Shown: positions 17,515-26,334, counted from the stretch's first letter. The stretch: 64,000 bases of DNA from CAYMUL01 sp964393605 (GCA_964393605.1 CAYMUL010000002.1:124001-188000); one strand, 5' to 3'. Translations and numbers: made by a program. Notes: generated by a model not told the origin, from the sequence alone.

Positions 17515-18522
17515 ATGAGTATTCTTATCGATAAAAAAACACGTTTGGTAGTTCAAGGAATAACCGGAAGTGAAGGTTCTTTTCATTCAAAACAGATGCT
17601 TGAATATGGCACAAAGCTGGTCGCCGGTGTAACTCCCGGCAAAGGTGGAAGCAATTTTGAAGGCGTTCCGGTATATAACACAGTCGCCGATGCAGTCAAA
17701 TATCAAAAAGCAAATACTTCGGTAATTTTTGTACCGCCTGCATTTGCGGCAGACGCAATACTCGAAGCCGCAGGTGCCGGTATCAAAGTTATCATCTGCA
17801 TCACTGAAGGAATTCCGGCAAAAGACATGGTAAAAGTCTATAATGAAATTAGAAACAATGATGTTAAGTTAGTCGGACCGAATTGCCCCGGCGTCATCTC
17901 CCCCGGAATAGGAAAAGTAGGAATCATGCCCGGCTTCATACACATGAAAGGAAAAATCGGAGTTGTTTCCCGAAGCGGCACATTGACTTACGAAGCAGTT
18001 AAACAGTTATCCGATTTAAACATTGGACAATCAACGTGTGTGGGAATCGGCGGAGACCCGGTAATTGGTTCTCGATTTATCGACGTAATAAAATTATTCA
18101 ATGAAGATAAAGACACTGACGGCATTGTGATGATTGGCGAAATCGGCGGAAGCGCAGAAGAAGAAGCCGCAACATTCATTAAGAAAAATGTTAAGAAGCC
18201 CGTTGTCGGATTTATTGCCGGAAGAACCGCCCCTCCCGGAAGAAGAATGGGACATGCAGGGGCAATCATTTCCGGCGGAAAAGGTACTGCAGCAGAAAAA
18301 ATGGAAGCGATGAAGAAAGCTGGAATTCATGTTGTTGAAAATCCCGCAGAGATCGGGCTTACGATGAAAAAAGCATTGGATAAGTTAGCCGCAAAATCTA
18401 AAAAATCTTCTTCCAAAAAAATTTCTTCTTCCAAAACAAAAAAGATTGTGAAGAAAATTTCTATCAAACCAAAACAAAAAAAATCTACCATAAAAAGAAA
18501 ACCAGTTAAGAAAGGAAAATAG
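17515..18522 (+). CDS. sucD: succinyl-CoA synthetase alpha subunit with lysine-rich C-terminal extension
   Basis: 335 aa. The first 290 residues are a standard SucD: CoA-binding Rossmann domain (VVQGITGSEGSFHSKQM, TPGKGG) and ligase domain with phospho-acceptor H247 in RMGHAGAIISGG. The enzyme makes succinyl-CoA or, in reverse, succinate plus NTP in the TCA cycle together with SucC. sucC is not adjacent, which is seen in some FCB-group genomes. Unusually, about 45 residues of Lys/Ser repeats follow (KSKKSSSKKISSSKTKK onwards), a disordered, strongly basic histone-H1-like tail not present in ordinary SucD. First gene of a likely operon with ndk; the ndk start codon directly abuts the sucD stop. 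Confidence 0.94.
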   Translation: MSILIDKKTRLVVQGITGSEGSFHSKQMLEYGTKLVAGVTPGKGGSNFEGVPVYNTVADAVKYQKANTSVIFVPPAFAADAILEAAGAGIKVIICITEGIPAKDMVKVYNEIRNNDVKLVGPNCPGVISPGIGKVGIMPGFIHMKGKIGVVSRSGTLTYEAVKQLSDLNIGQSTCVGIGGDPVIGSRFIDVIKLFNEDKDTDGIVMIGEIGGSAEEEAATFIKKNVKKPVVGFIAGRTAPPGRRMGHAGAIISGGKGTAAEKMEAMKKAGIHVVENPAEIGLTMKKALDKLAAKSKKSSSKKISSSKTKKIVKKISIKPKQKKSTIKRKPVKKGK

Positions 18523-18951
18523 TTGAGCAATCAAACTTTAGCCATAATTAAACCCGATGCAGTAAAAAAAAATGTAGTCGGAGAAATCATTTTAAAAATA
18601 ACTCAAGCCGGATTTAAAATTAAAGCATTGAAGATGACGCGCTTGAGCAAACAATCCGCCGGCGGATTTTATGAGGTTCATAAAGAAAGACCTTTTTACA
18701 ACGACCTCGTTGAGTTCATGACTTCCGGTCCCGTTGTACCAATTGCACTCGAAAAAGAAAACGCAGTTGCGGACTTCAGAAAGCTAATCGGCGCGACCGA
18801 TCCGGCACAAGCTGAAGAAGGAACAATCAGAAAATTATTCGCGGCAAACAAAGGCGAAAACGCGGTTCACGGTTCCGATTCAGATGAGAACGCTGCTTTA
18901 GAAATCTCACACTTTTTTTCCCGCGATGAATTATTAAACAACAAAAATTAA
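18523..18951 (+). CDS. ndk: nucleoside diphosphate kinase
   Basis: 142 aa starting at TTG 18523, which immediately follows the sucD TAG; AAAGGA just upstream, in the end of sucD, is the RBS. The family signature NAVHGSDS contains the phosphohistidine H116, and IIKPDAVKKNVVGEI is the usual N-terminus. It transfers gamma-phosphate between NTPs and NDPs. Being translated right behind sucD makes functional sense: the ATP or GTP formed by succinyl-CoA synthetase can be equilibrated with other nucleotides. Length and motifs are normal. The following gene again begins with TTG directly at the stop codon. Confidence 0.96.
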   Translation: MSNQTLAIIKPDAVKKNVVGEIILKITQAGFKIKALKMTRLSKQSAGGFYEVHKERPFYNDLVEFMTSGPVVPIALEKENAVADFRKLIGATDPAQAEEGTIRKLFAANKGENAVHGSDSDENAALEISHFFSRDELLNNKN

Positions 18952-20238
18952 TTGAGAAGTCAAATCAAAAACAAAACTCAAGTTGTGAACATTTTTTTTG
19001 GTGAGAAGCAGAGAACACTTTTTCTGCTTCTTGCATTTATTTTTTCATCTCAAATTTTTCCGCAAAATGAAAAAATAATTCCCGGTGCTGAAGTACTGGT
19101 TTCGGAAAACTTTGATTTAATTAAAGGCAAAAGACTCGGCATTATCACAAACCACACAGCAATACTAACGGATGGAACTCATCTCGTCGATAAACTTCAC
19201 TCAAATAAAGATGTGAAAGTAACTGTGTTGTTCGGTCCCGAACATGGCATTCGCGGCGATGCAGGCGCAGGTGAAAAAATTGATAACAGCGTTGATGCAA
19301 AAACCGGAATTCCTGTAATCTCACTTTACGGCAAACATAAAAAGCCAACTGCGGAAATGTTGAAGGATGTTGACATTCTTATTTTTGATATTCAAGATGT
19401 CGGCGCAAGATTCTACACATACATTTCAACTTTGTATCACTGTTTGGAAAGTGCCGCAGAGAATAATAAACCGATACTAATACTCGATAGGCCAAATCCT
19501 ATTTCCCCGATGAAATTGGAAGGACCGATTCGTAAAGAAGAATTTAAATCATTCGTCGGTATTGCGCCGATGCCGATGAATCATGGATTGACAATCGGTG
19601 AACTCGCCGCATATTTCGCGGGTGAACTTCTCCCAAAAGAAAATTTCTTCCCTCAATTAACTGTAATCAAAATTAAGAATTGGGATCGAACAAAATTCTA
19701 TTCTGGATTGAAAGGCAATTGGGTAAAACCTTCTCCAAATATTCCGACTTTGAACACAGCCGTAATTTATCCCGGCACATGCTTGATTGAAGGAACAAAT
19801 ATTTCCGAAGGACGTGGAACCGATTCCCCCTTCTTAATCTTAGGTGCGCCTTACATCAACGGCGATTCCCTTCTAAGCGAAATGAAGAAATTGAATTTAA
19901 CCGGAGTTGCATTTTCGAGCTCAGGATTCACTCCGATTGCAATTGCCGACGCGGCACCAAATCCAAAATACAAAAATGAAAAATGCGGGGGATTAAAAAT
20001 TACAATTACTAATCCACACAAAATTGAACCGGTTAAAATTGCTCTGCATTTCATTTCACTCGTGAGAAAAATGTATCCCGAGCAATTTCAATTCAAGAGC
20101 GGATTCGAGAGACTTTCGGGAGATAAAAAAATTAGAGAGATGATTGAACAGAATGTTTCTGTCGATGATATGATTAAATCATGGAGCGAAGAAATTATTT
20201 CGTTCCAAAATGTTAGTGAAAAATATTTACTTTATTGA
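18952..20238 (+). CDS. DUF1343 family protein, NamZ-like exo-beta-N-acetylmuramidase
   Basis: 428 aa if started at TTG 18952, directly after the ndk stop; GTG 18985 is an alternative that keeps the signal peptide (TLFLLLAFIFSSQIFPQ). The mature part is DUF1343: GKRLGIITNHTA, VLFGPEHGIRGDAGAGE, DIQDVGARFYTYISTL, PNPISPMKLEGP, SEGRGTDSPF. Characterised members (NamZ) release N-acetylmuramic acid from the non-reducing end of peptidoglycan fragments, so a periplasmic role in cell-wall recycling is likely. It is third in the sucD operon and precedes a lipoprotein gene by 6 bp. No partner NagZ or amidase is nearby. Family assignment is firm, substrate is by homology. Confidence 0.88.
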   Translation: MRSQIKNKTQVVNIFFGEKQRTLFLLLAFIFSSQIFPQNEKIIPGAEVLVSENFDLIKGKRLGIITNHTAILTDGTHLVDKLHSNKDVKVTVLFGPEHGIRGDAGAGEKIDNSVDAKTGIPVISLYGKHKKPTAEMLKDVDILIFDIQDVGARFYTYISTLYHCLESAAENNKPILILDRPNPISPMKLEGPIRKEEFKSFVGIAPMPMNHGLTIGELAAYFAGELLPKENFFPQLTVIKIKNWDRTKFYSGLKGNWVKPSPNIPTLNTAVIYPGTCLIEGTNISEGRGTDSPFLILGAPYINGDSLLSEMKKLNLTGVAFSSSGFTPIAIADAAPNPKYKNEKCGGLKITITNPHKIEPVKIALHFISLVRKMYPEQFQFKSGFERLSGDKKIREMIEQNVSVDDMIKSWSEEIISFQNVSEKYLLY

Positions 20239-20244
20239 AAGGTT

Positions 20245-21300
20245 ATGATGAAAAAATTATTTGCGCTTATGCTTATTCCAATGTTAATGTTTATTTCTGC
20301 CTGTGGCGATTCGACTGAAGAAAAACCGGTTTCCGAAGAAGTTTTTACGTTCGATTCAACGGACATCAAAACCGAAAGAATTGACGAAGGTCAGTTTTCG
20401 AATTTGAATCTTGAATACAAACTTGAAAAGGGAAAGATATACAAATTCCGTTTGACATCTATTTCAGAGGATGTTCAATCATTAAAAGCAGATACAACGC
20501 TTACGCAAAAAGTAGTTCAAACATTAACTTACATTGTTTCGGTTGAGACAAAAAATATTGAAGATGATAAAACTATTGAAGCCGATATCACTTTCAACTC
20601 GGTCAATCTTGATGCCGATGCAAACGGGAAGAAACACAAATATCATACGGGACAAAAACTTGATTCGCTTGAGCGTGAAGGATTTTTAGAGTATGAAGCT
20701 ATCATCGGGAATCCTTTCTCTGCAAGAATTTCGCACAAAGGTGAAATTTTGGAAATCTTTCGCGCAGATAAAATCACCAACAAACTGCTCGAGCTAAGGG
20801 GTTATCTCGATTCCGTTAGTGCCGAGGATAAAAAACTTTTCCAACAAGATATTGTTGAAGGTGCATTGAAACCGATTGTGCATCAAATCTTTAGAAAACT
20901 TCCCGACAACAATGTTGCAAAAGATTCAAATTGGTCAATCGTTCAACCGCCAATTAATTTGCAAGTCTTCGCATTCGAAAACATTCATACGTTTCAAATT
21001 GCCGGCTTCGAAAAATTTGACGGTAACAATCTCGTTGTCATTGATGCGGGATTAAAATCAAAAACAATTCTCAGCGATGATGCTAAAAAGAACAACATAG
21101 AAATAACCGACACAAAATATACCGCAGGTGGAAAACTTCACTTCAATATTGATAAAGGTTTGTTTCAGAAAACTAAAACAAATATTTATTTGAACGTGAA
21201 TATGTCTGCTATGGCTCCGACTCCAACCGGCGGAGTTCAAAAAATTACTCGAATACAAAAAACTAAGAACACGAACATTCTTGAATATCTAAAAGATTGA
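20245..21300 (+). CDS. lipoprotein of unknown function (DUF6263-like)
   Basis: 351 aa; ATG 20245 or 20248, RBS GAAAGG. A lipoprotein signal peptide ends in the lipobox MFISAC, so the mature protein is anchored through its cysteine. After an acidic linker the protein is mostly beta-strand, with segments such as LNLEYKLEKGKIYKFRLT and KLHFNIDKGLFQKTKTN that resemble DUF6263-type periplasmic or outer-membrane lipoproteins of Bacteroidetes-like bacteria. No catalytic motif is apparent. It follows the NamZ-like gene by 6 bp and probably ends the sucD operon. Family name is a tentative recollection; a secreted lipoprotein is certain. Confidence 0.75.
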   Translation: MMKKLFALMLIPMLMFISACGDSTEEKPVSEEVFTFDSTDIKTERIDEGQFSNLNLEYKLEKGKIYKFRLTSISEDVQSLKADTTLTQKVVQTLTYIVSVETKNIEDDKTIEADITFNSVNLDADANGKKHKYHTGQKLDSLEREGFLEYEAIIGNPFSARISHKGEILEIFRADKITNKLLELRGYLDSVSAEDKKLFQQDIVEGALKPIVHQIFRKLPDNNVAKDSNWSIVQPPINLQVFAFENIHTFQIAGFEKFDGNNLVVIDAGLKSKTILSDDAKKNNIEITDTKYTAGGKLHFNIDKGLFQKTKTNIYLNVNMSAMAPTPTGGVQKITRIQKTKNTNILEYLKD

Positions 21301-21370
21301 AGATTTTTTTTGTGAGTTGAGTTGATTTTTTTTCTCTAACTTTTTACACTTTAATTACTAACCGTTTGCA

Positions 21371-22864
21371 ATGAACATTCTTTTAGTGTATCATGAAATG
21401 GAGGCAACAATTACAAACCTTATGTATGTTGCAAAACTTTTTGGTAAAAAAGCCGCAATCCCTCCTCTTGCATTAATGACGGTCGCATCTATGCTACCGG
21501 AAGAATGGAACCTGAAGCTCATCGATGTAAATGTAACACAACTTGATGATGGAGATATTTTGTGGGCTGATTACGTCATGATTAGTGCCATGAATGTCCA
21601 AGCCAGAAGCGCATCGCAAATAATTGATAGATGCCATAAACTAGGAATTAAAACAATTGCCGGCGGAACTCTTTTCACGCATCAGTATGAAGAGTTTCCG
21701 AACGTAACGCATTTAATTCTTAATGAAGCTGAAATAACTCTCAAAGATTTTTTATCGGATCTCTCGGAAGGTTCTCCGAAACGCATCTATAAAACAACTG
21801 AATTTGCAGACGTAACCACAACTCCGGTTCCCAACTGGAGTTTGGTGAACTTAAAAAATTATCTTTACGCTATCGTGCAATACTCGCGAGGATGCCCCTA
21901 CTTGTGCGATTTTTGCGATGTTACTGCCTTATTTGGTCGTGTTCCAAGAGTAAAATCCACTGCTCAAATTATTGCCGAACTTGATGCCATAATGTCAAAT
22001 GAAGATGTCGGAATGATTTTTTTTGCCGACGACAACTTCATCGGCAACAAGAATTTATTGAAAACGCAACTACTGCCTGCATTAATCGAGTGGAGAAAGC
22101 GCACCCCCAAAGCCCCCACGTTTTTCACTCAATTAACCATCACACTTGCTGATGATGAAGCTTTGATGCATCAACTTTTGGAAGCCGGATTTCGGCAAAT
22201 ACTTATTGGAATCGAAACAATAAATGAAGCTGCATTATTCGCGATGCGAAAGAAACAAAACCTGCATCGTGATATTCTTGCCAATGTAACTCTTCTTCAG
22301 AAAAAAGGATTTGTTGTCATTGGAGCTTTTATTGTCGGTACCGATTCTGATGATGAGTCTGTCTTTAACAAACTATCAGAATTTATTTCGCAGAGCGGAA
22401 TTGTTTATTCGATTGTTAATGTGTTGAAAGCGCCATTCGGGACAGAACTTTTTGAACGAATGAAACGAGAAGGGAGACTTAAAGGCACTTTTAATTTCAG
22501 CGAACACCAAATTAATTTTATTCCGAAGATGGGTGAAGAAAAATTGAGAATGGGTTTCAACGAATTGATAGAGAAAGTTTATTCGGCTAAGGATGTGTAC
22601 CACCGGGCAAAGACATATTTAACAAATTTAGAACCCTATTCTGTCCAGAATAGAATTGAAATGAAATTTACCATCCGTTGGATGATCGACCTTTTGCTGG
22701 CGATTTTTAATCTCTCAATTTTATTTAAGGATCGTATTTACGTTTGGAGATTACTTCTGTGGACTTTGTTCAACAAACCGAATTATCTCATTTTGTCATT
22801 AATCTTTTCGATGATCATGTATCAGTACAATAAAGTAAAACCGCTTTATAGGATGCGAAACTAA
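21371..22864 (+). CDS. B12-binding radical SAM protein (HpnP/BchQ/BchR-like class B methylase family)
   Basis: 497 aa. The N-terminal 150 residues are a cobalamin-binding-like domain (LLVYHEMEAT, PPLALMTVASMLPEEW, GGTLFTHQYEEFP), although the classical DxHxxG is not evident. The radical SAM cluster motif CPYLCDFCD (CxxxCxxC) follows around residue 175, with FADDNFIGNK and GIETINEAAL typical of this fold. The C-terminal region resembles DUF4070, shared by hopanoid C-2 methylase HpnP and bacteriochlorophyll methylases BchQ/BchR, but with two hydrophobic segments (about 430-480). It probably methylates or rearranges a lipid-like substrate at the membrane. No hopanoid or chlorophyll genes are nearby. 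Own transcription unit, convergent with nfeD. Confidence 0.85.
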   Translation: MNILLVYHEMEATITNLMYVAKLFGKKAAIPPLALMTVASMLPEEWNLKLIDVNVTQLDDGDILWADYVMISAMNVQARSASQIIDRCHKLGIKTIAGGTLFTHQYEEFPNVTHLILNEAEITLKDFLSDLSEGSPKRIYKTTEFADVTTTPVPNWSLVNLKNYLYAIVQYSRGCPYLCDFCDVTALFGRVPRVKSTAQIIAELDAIMSNEDVGMIFFADDNFIGNKNLLKTQLLPALIEWRKRTPKAPTFFTQLTITLADDEALMHQLLEAGFRQILIGIETINEAALFAMRKKQNLHRDILANVTLLQKKGFVVIGAFIVGTDSDDESVFNKLSEFISQSGIVYSIVNVLKAPFGTELFERMKREGRLKGTFNFSEHQINFIPKMGEEKLRMGFNELIEKVYSAKDVYHRAKTYLTNLEPYSVQNRIEMKFTIRWMIDLLLAIFNLSILFKDRIYVWRLLLWTLFNKPNYLILSLIFSMIMYQYNKVKPLYRMRN

Positions 22865-22867
22865 TAT

Positions 22868-24205
22868 TTATTCTCGCTCGATAAACTGAACTACAATCTT
22901 TATCCCTTCGGTTTTAATTACTCTAACGTTTTTTCCCTTTTCAATAAATTCACCTTCTGTAACGGCATCATATTTCTTCCCGTCAATAACGATGCTACCC
23001 GCGGGGCGAAGCGGTGTGAGTGTAACGGCTGTCGAATTCAACAAATTTGAAAAATCAGGACTCGAAGAAAATCCTTGCGAGGATTTTACTTCATCCGCAA
23101 GTACAAGTTTATTAAAACTTTTAGACTTCGGAAGATATTTGAGTAAAAGAAGCATCAACACAACGGCAAATAGAATTGATGCGCCAAGTTGTACAATTGC
23201 CATCGAGATTGTTCCGCTATCGAAAAAATATTCAGTATTAATTAATGAAAGAAACAATGAAGCCAAGATTAATATAATTCCACCAACGCCGGCGATTCCA
23301 AAACCCGGGATAACAAAAATTTCAACCAGAAGTAAAATAACTCCGCCGATGAACATTATTATTTCTAATCCGGAAGCAAGATCCAAAATGAAAGACGTAC
23401 CGAAGAAGAGCCCGAGCGCAATTAACGCGGCTGTGCCGGGCAATCCCCATCCCGGAGTTTTGATTTCCGTGAACAAGCCGACGAGTCCAATCATTATTAA
23501 TAACGATGAGATAATTGGGTTGTTCAAGAATCTGACGAAGTCTTCAGCCCAGTTCGTTTCGATTTTAATAACGTCAGCATCTTCAAAACCGAAAGCAGAA
23601 AGAACTTCATCAAAATTATTTACGACCGTATCGGTTATGCCATAAGTGCGCGCTTCTTCCGAAGTGAGTGTGATTAGTTTGGTCGAGTCAACAAGTCCTG
23701 CGACTACAACCCGTTCGTCAACCATACCTTCGGCAATATCGGTTCTGCGGTCATTTCGTTCGGCGGTAGAGCGCATCTCCGATCGCATGTAAGATTGATA
23801 TTTTTCCGATTGCTTCTCCCCTTCTTGATTCACAACAGTAGTTGCACCGATCGAACTTCCTTTTGCCATCGCAATTTTTTTACAAGAAAGAGTGATCAGT
23901 GCGCCGGCAGAGATTGCGCGTTTATTAACGTAAGCGATTGTTAAAATTTTACTATCGAGAATCGCATCTTTAATTTGAGTTGCGGCATCTACTCTTCCGC
24001 CGAATGTGTTAATCTCAAAAATTATTGCATCATATTTTTTTTCTTCGGCATCGCTGATAATCCTATTAATAAAGGGGGAAAGCCCTAAATCAATTTCTCC
24101 ATCGATTTTTGCGTGAACAACTTTCTTCTGCGCAATAATATTTGAAGTGAAAAGAATTGCCAGAAAAATAAAAATAAAACCGGAACGTATTTTCATGAAT
24201 TTCAT
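22868..24205 (-). CDS. NfeD family membrane-bound ClpP-class serine protease
   Basis: 445 aa from ATG 24205 (TTG two codons upstream also possible). Signal or anchor helix at residues 7-24, then a ClpP/crotonase-fold protease domain with nucleophile S99 in KRAISAGALI and candidate base K135 in SEKYQSYMR, the Ser-Lys dyad of the NfeD1b/PH1510 type. Four to five membrane helices follow (about 230-370) and a C-terminal NfeD OB-fold domain (SIVIDGKKYDAVTEGEFIEKG). Such proteases are encoded with SPFH/stomatin partners in many genomes; here an SPFH gene lies 6 kb away rather than adjacent. Convergent with the radical SAM gene (3 bp between stop codons). Confidence 0.92.
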   Translation of the reverse strand: MKFMKIRSGFIFIFLAILFTSNIIAQKKVVHAKIDGEIDLGLSPFINRIISDAEEKKYDAIIFEINTFGGRVDAATQIKDAILDSKILTIAYVNKRAISAGALITLSCKKIAMAKGSSIGATTVVNQEGEKQSEKYQSYMRSEMRSTAERNDRRTDIAEGMVDERVVVAGLVDSTKLITLTSEEARTYGITDTVVNNFDEVLSAFGFEDADVIKIETNWAEDFVRFLNNPIISSLLIMIGLVGLFTEIKTPGWGLPGTAALIALGLFFGTSFILDLASGLEIIMFIGGVILLLVEIFVIPGFGIAGVGGIILILASLFLSLINTEYFFDSGTISMAIVQLGASILFAVVLMLLLLKYLPKSKSFNKLVLADEVKSSQGFSSSPDFSNLLNSTAVTLTPLRPAGSIVIDGKKYDAVTEGEFIEKGKNVRVIKTEGIKIVVQFIERE

Positions 24206-24352
24206 ATTCAACCTAAAGAAAAATTTATGAATTAAAATAATTTGATTTACTAATTGAATTTATCCTTTATAATTTTTTCTAACAATGTAAAAGAAGTTCA
24301 AAATTCACTACTTTTCATGCGCGAAGGGAATTCATCTTAAGGGAATTAATAT

Positions 24353-24360
24353 TATTTTTG
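24353..24360 (+). promoter_or_regulatory. candidate -7 box upstream of the class V aminotransferase gene
   Basis: TATTTTTG matches TAnnTTTG 27 bp before ATG 24388. No -33 box is evident. It overlaps an in-frame TTG, which argues for the ATG as the real start. Confidence 0.35.
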
Positions 24361-24387
24361 AAACGAAAATTAATAATCATTAGAAGC

Positions 24388-25851
24388 ATGAACGATCTTA
24401 TAAATCATTTTACAAAATTCAGAAATAACACAGTCGGAATCGAACAGACATTTTTATCTCCTTACGGCGAAAAGAAAATTATTTACGCCGATTGGATTGC
24501 AAGCGGAAGGTTGTATCGCCCGATTGAAGAAAAACTTTTGAATGAATTCGGTCCGCTTGTCGGCAATACTCACTCGGAATCAAGTTTTACCGGCGCGGCA
24601 ATGACGAACGCATATCATGAAGCAAAGAAAATTATTAAACAACATTTTAACGCATCAAAAGATGATGTTATTATTGTTGCGGGTTCAGGCATGACTGGAA
24701 TGATAAATAAATTCCAAAGAATTATCGGAGTGAGAGTTCCCGAGCAAGTGCGGAATTATGTTAACTTTAACGAGAAGGAAAGACCGGTTGTATTTGTAAC
24801 ACACATGGAACATCATTCGAACCACACTTCGTGGCTTGAATCGTTAGCGGAAATCGTTATCCTCAAACATGATGAATTGGGATTCGTTGATATGAATGAC
24901 CTTGAAGATCAATTAAAAAAATATCGGGAGCGACAAATAAAAATCGGTGCATTCACGGCTTGCTCGAACGTAACTGGTGTTGAAACAGATTATCATGAAA
25001 TGGCAAAGTTAGTTCATCAGTACGGCGGATATGTGTGCATTGATTTTGCGTGTTCGGCTCCGTACGAAAAAATTGATATGCATCCTCCCGACCCGTTGAA
25101 AAAACTTGATGTAATAACTTTTTCGCCACACAAATTTCTCGGCGGTCCCGGTTCTCCCGGCGTATTAATTTTTGATTCCAAGTTATATCACAATCGCATT
25201 CCCGATAATCCCGGCGGCGGTACGGTTTATTGGACAAACCCATGGGATGAACATAAGTTTGTCGATAATATTGAAGCGCGCGAAGACGGCGGAACACCTC
25301 CATTTCTTCAAACCATCAAAGCCGCACTTGCAATCAAATTAAAGGAAGAGATGAATCCGGAATTGATGATTGAAAGAGAAAGAGATCTCGTAAAGAAAAT
25401 TTTTGAGAAACTTCCGAAGATTGAAGGAATGAAAATTCTTGCCGGACATATTCAAAAAAGATTGGGAGCGATTTCTTTTAATGCGGATAAAATCCATTAT
25501 AATTTGTTAGTAAAGATTTTGAATGATCGCTTCGGTATCCAATCCCGCGGCGGTTGCAGTTGTGCCGGAACTTATGCTCACTATCTTTTAAATCTTGACC
25601 AGGAACATTCGCGACAAATCAAAGAAAAAATTAGTCACGGTGACCTTTCAGAAAAGCCGGGATGGATTCGTATCTCGCTTCACCCTACAATGACTGACGA
25701 AGATTTAGATTATATCATCGACTCGATTGAAGAATCAATTGAGAATATAAAATTATTTGAAAAAGATTATACTTATTCCCCAACAACAAATGAATATTGT
25801 TGTAACTTGACTGTAAAAACGAATGGTGCTGTTCCCTCACTAAATCTCTGA
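24388..25851 (+). CDS. class V aminotransferase, cysteine desulfurase-like (SufS/CsdA-type fold)
   Basis: 487 aa from ATG 24388. PLP-dependent class V fold: THSESSFTGAAMT, a cofactor-stacking HMEHHSN stretch, the aspartate in CIDFACSAP, and the internal aldimine lysine in SPHKFLGGPGSPGVL. A cysteine-rich loop RGGCSCAGTY occupies the place of the catalytic cysteine of desulfurases and would allow sulfur transfer. The family is the long form annotated as aminotransferase class V in FCB and other bacteria; whether it is a true cysteine desulfurase or acts on another amino acid is uncertain. The gene is monocistronic, convergent with the coiled-coil gene and not part of a suf cluster. Confidence 0.88.
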   Translation: MNDLINHFTKFRNNTVGIEQTFLSPYGEKKIIYADWIASGRLYRPIEEKLLNEFGPLVGNTHSESSFTGAAMTNAYHEAKKIIKQHFNASKDDVIIVAGSGMTGMINKFQRIIGVRVPEQVRNYVNFNEKERPVVFVTHMEHHSNHTSWLESLAEIVILKHDELGFVDMNDLEDQLKKYRERQIKIGAFTACSNVTGVETDYHEMAKLVHQYGGYVCIDFACSAPYEKIDMHPPDPLKKLDVITFSPHKFLGGPGSPGVLIFDSKLYHNRIPDNPGGGTVYWTNPWDEHKFVDNIEAREDGGTPPFLQTIKAALAIKLKEEMNPELMIERERDLVKKIFEKLPKIEGMKILAGHIQKRLGAISFNADKIHYNLLVKILNDRFGIQSRGGCSCAGTYAHYLLNLDQEHSRQIKEKISHGDLSEKPGWIRISLHPTMTDEDLDYIIDSIEESIENIKLFEKDYTYSPTTNEYCCNLTVKTNGAVPSLNL

Positions 25852-25858
25852 AAAAAAA

Positions 25859-26323
25859 TTACGGCTGAACTTTTTCTTCCAATCGTACAATCCTCTTTTC
25901 ATGATGCGCCAGGAATTCATCAATCCTACTAATTAGATTTCTAAGCATTTCACAAACTGTGCTGAACCCTTTATCCATAAGGTTTTCAAGCCGTTCAAGT
26001 CTATTATCAACTTGAATAAATCGTTGATCGATGGATTCAAATTTTTTATCAACAGCATATAACCGGCTATCCACATAATCTTTCATTGATTGGAAAGAAA
26101 CGTCAATTTTATCAGTTAACCTTCTCTCAACATCATCAATTTTAAGATCGAGTGCCAAAACTTTTTGGTCGAGGTGAACAACTTTTTGATCGAGGTGAAC
26201 AACTTTTTGATCGAGGTGAACAACTTTTTGATCAACCATTTCAATCTTATTGTCGAGTTTGTTGATCTCTGCTTTAAAGACTTTTTTTGTTACATGATTA
26301 GAACTTTGAGTTGATTTTGCCAT
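25859..26323 (-). CDS. heptad-repeat coiled-coil protein encoded behind the aldehyde dehydrogenase
   Basis: 154 aa from ATG 26323 (a GTG one codon earlier is poorly spaced). The RBS AGGAGG is unusually strong for this window and overlaps the TAG stop of the aldehyde dehydrogenase gene, so the two are translated as a unit. Almost the whole chain is predicted coiled coil: KIEMVDQKVVHLDQKV with the 7-residue unit VVHLDQK repeated three times, then RLTDKIDVSFQSMKDYVDSR and a shorter helix ERLENLMDKGFSTV. There is no signal peptide or membrane helix. Function unknown; coupling to a microcompartment-type enzyme suggests an assembly, spacing or scaffold role. The repeat makes length variation by slippage likely. 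Confidence 0.8.
   Translation of the reverse strand: MAKSTQSSNHVTKKVFKAEINKLDNKIEMVDQKVVHLDQKVVHLDQKVVHLDQKVLALDLKIDDVERRLTDKIDVSFQSMKDYVDSRLYAVDKKFESIDQRFIQVDNRLERLENLMDKGFSTVCEMLRNLISRIDEFLAHHEKRIVRLEEKVQP
26161..26244. repeat. 21-bp tandem repeat inside the coiled-coil gene
   Basis: Unit CTTTTTGATCGAGGTGAACA+A occurs at 26161-26181 (one mismatch, GGTC for GATC), 26182-26202 and 26203-26223, with a partial fourth copy to 26244. Each unit encodes one heptad, so gain or loss keeps the reading frame. Confidence 0.9.
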
Positions 26324-26334
26324 CACTTTACCTC

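Noticed and set aside
22992..23645. 217-aa plus-strand open frame
   Set aside because: It lies entirely antisense to the NfeD protease gene, which has full family motifs; composition is that of a shadow frame.
24358..24387. TTG 24358 as start of the class V aminotransferase
   Set aside because: It would overlap the candidate -7 box and adds a basic peptide not typical of the family; ATG 24388 is preferred.
26161..26244. Short tandem repeats that could suggest a CRISPR or minisatellite
   Set aside because: Units are adjacent without spacers, 21 bp long and in frame, encoding coiled-coil heptads.
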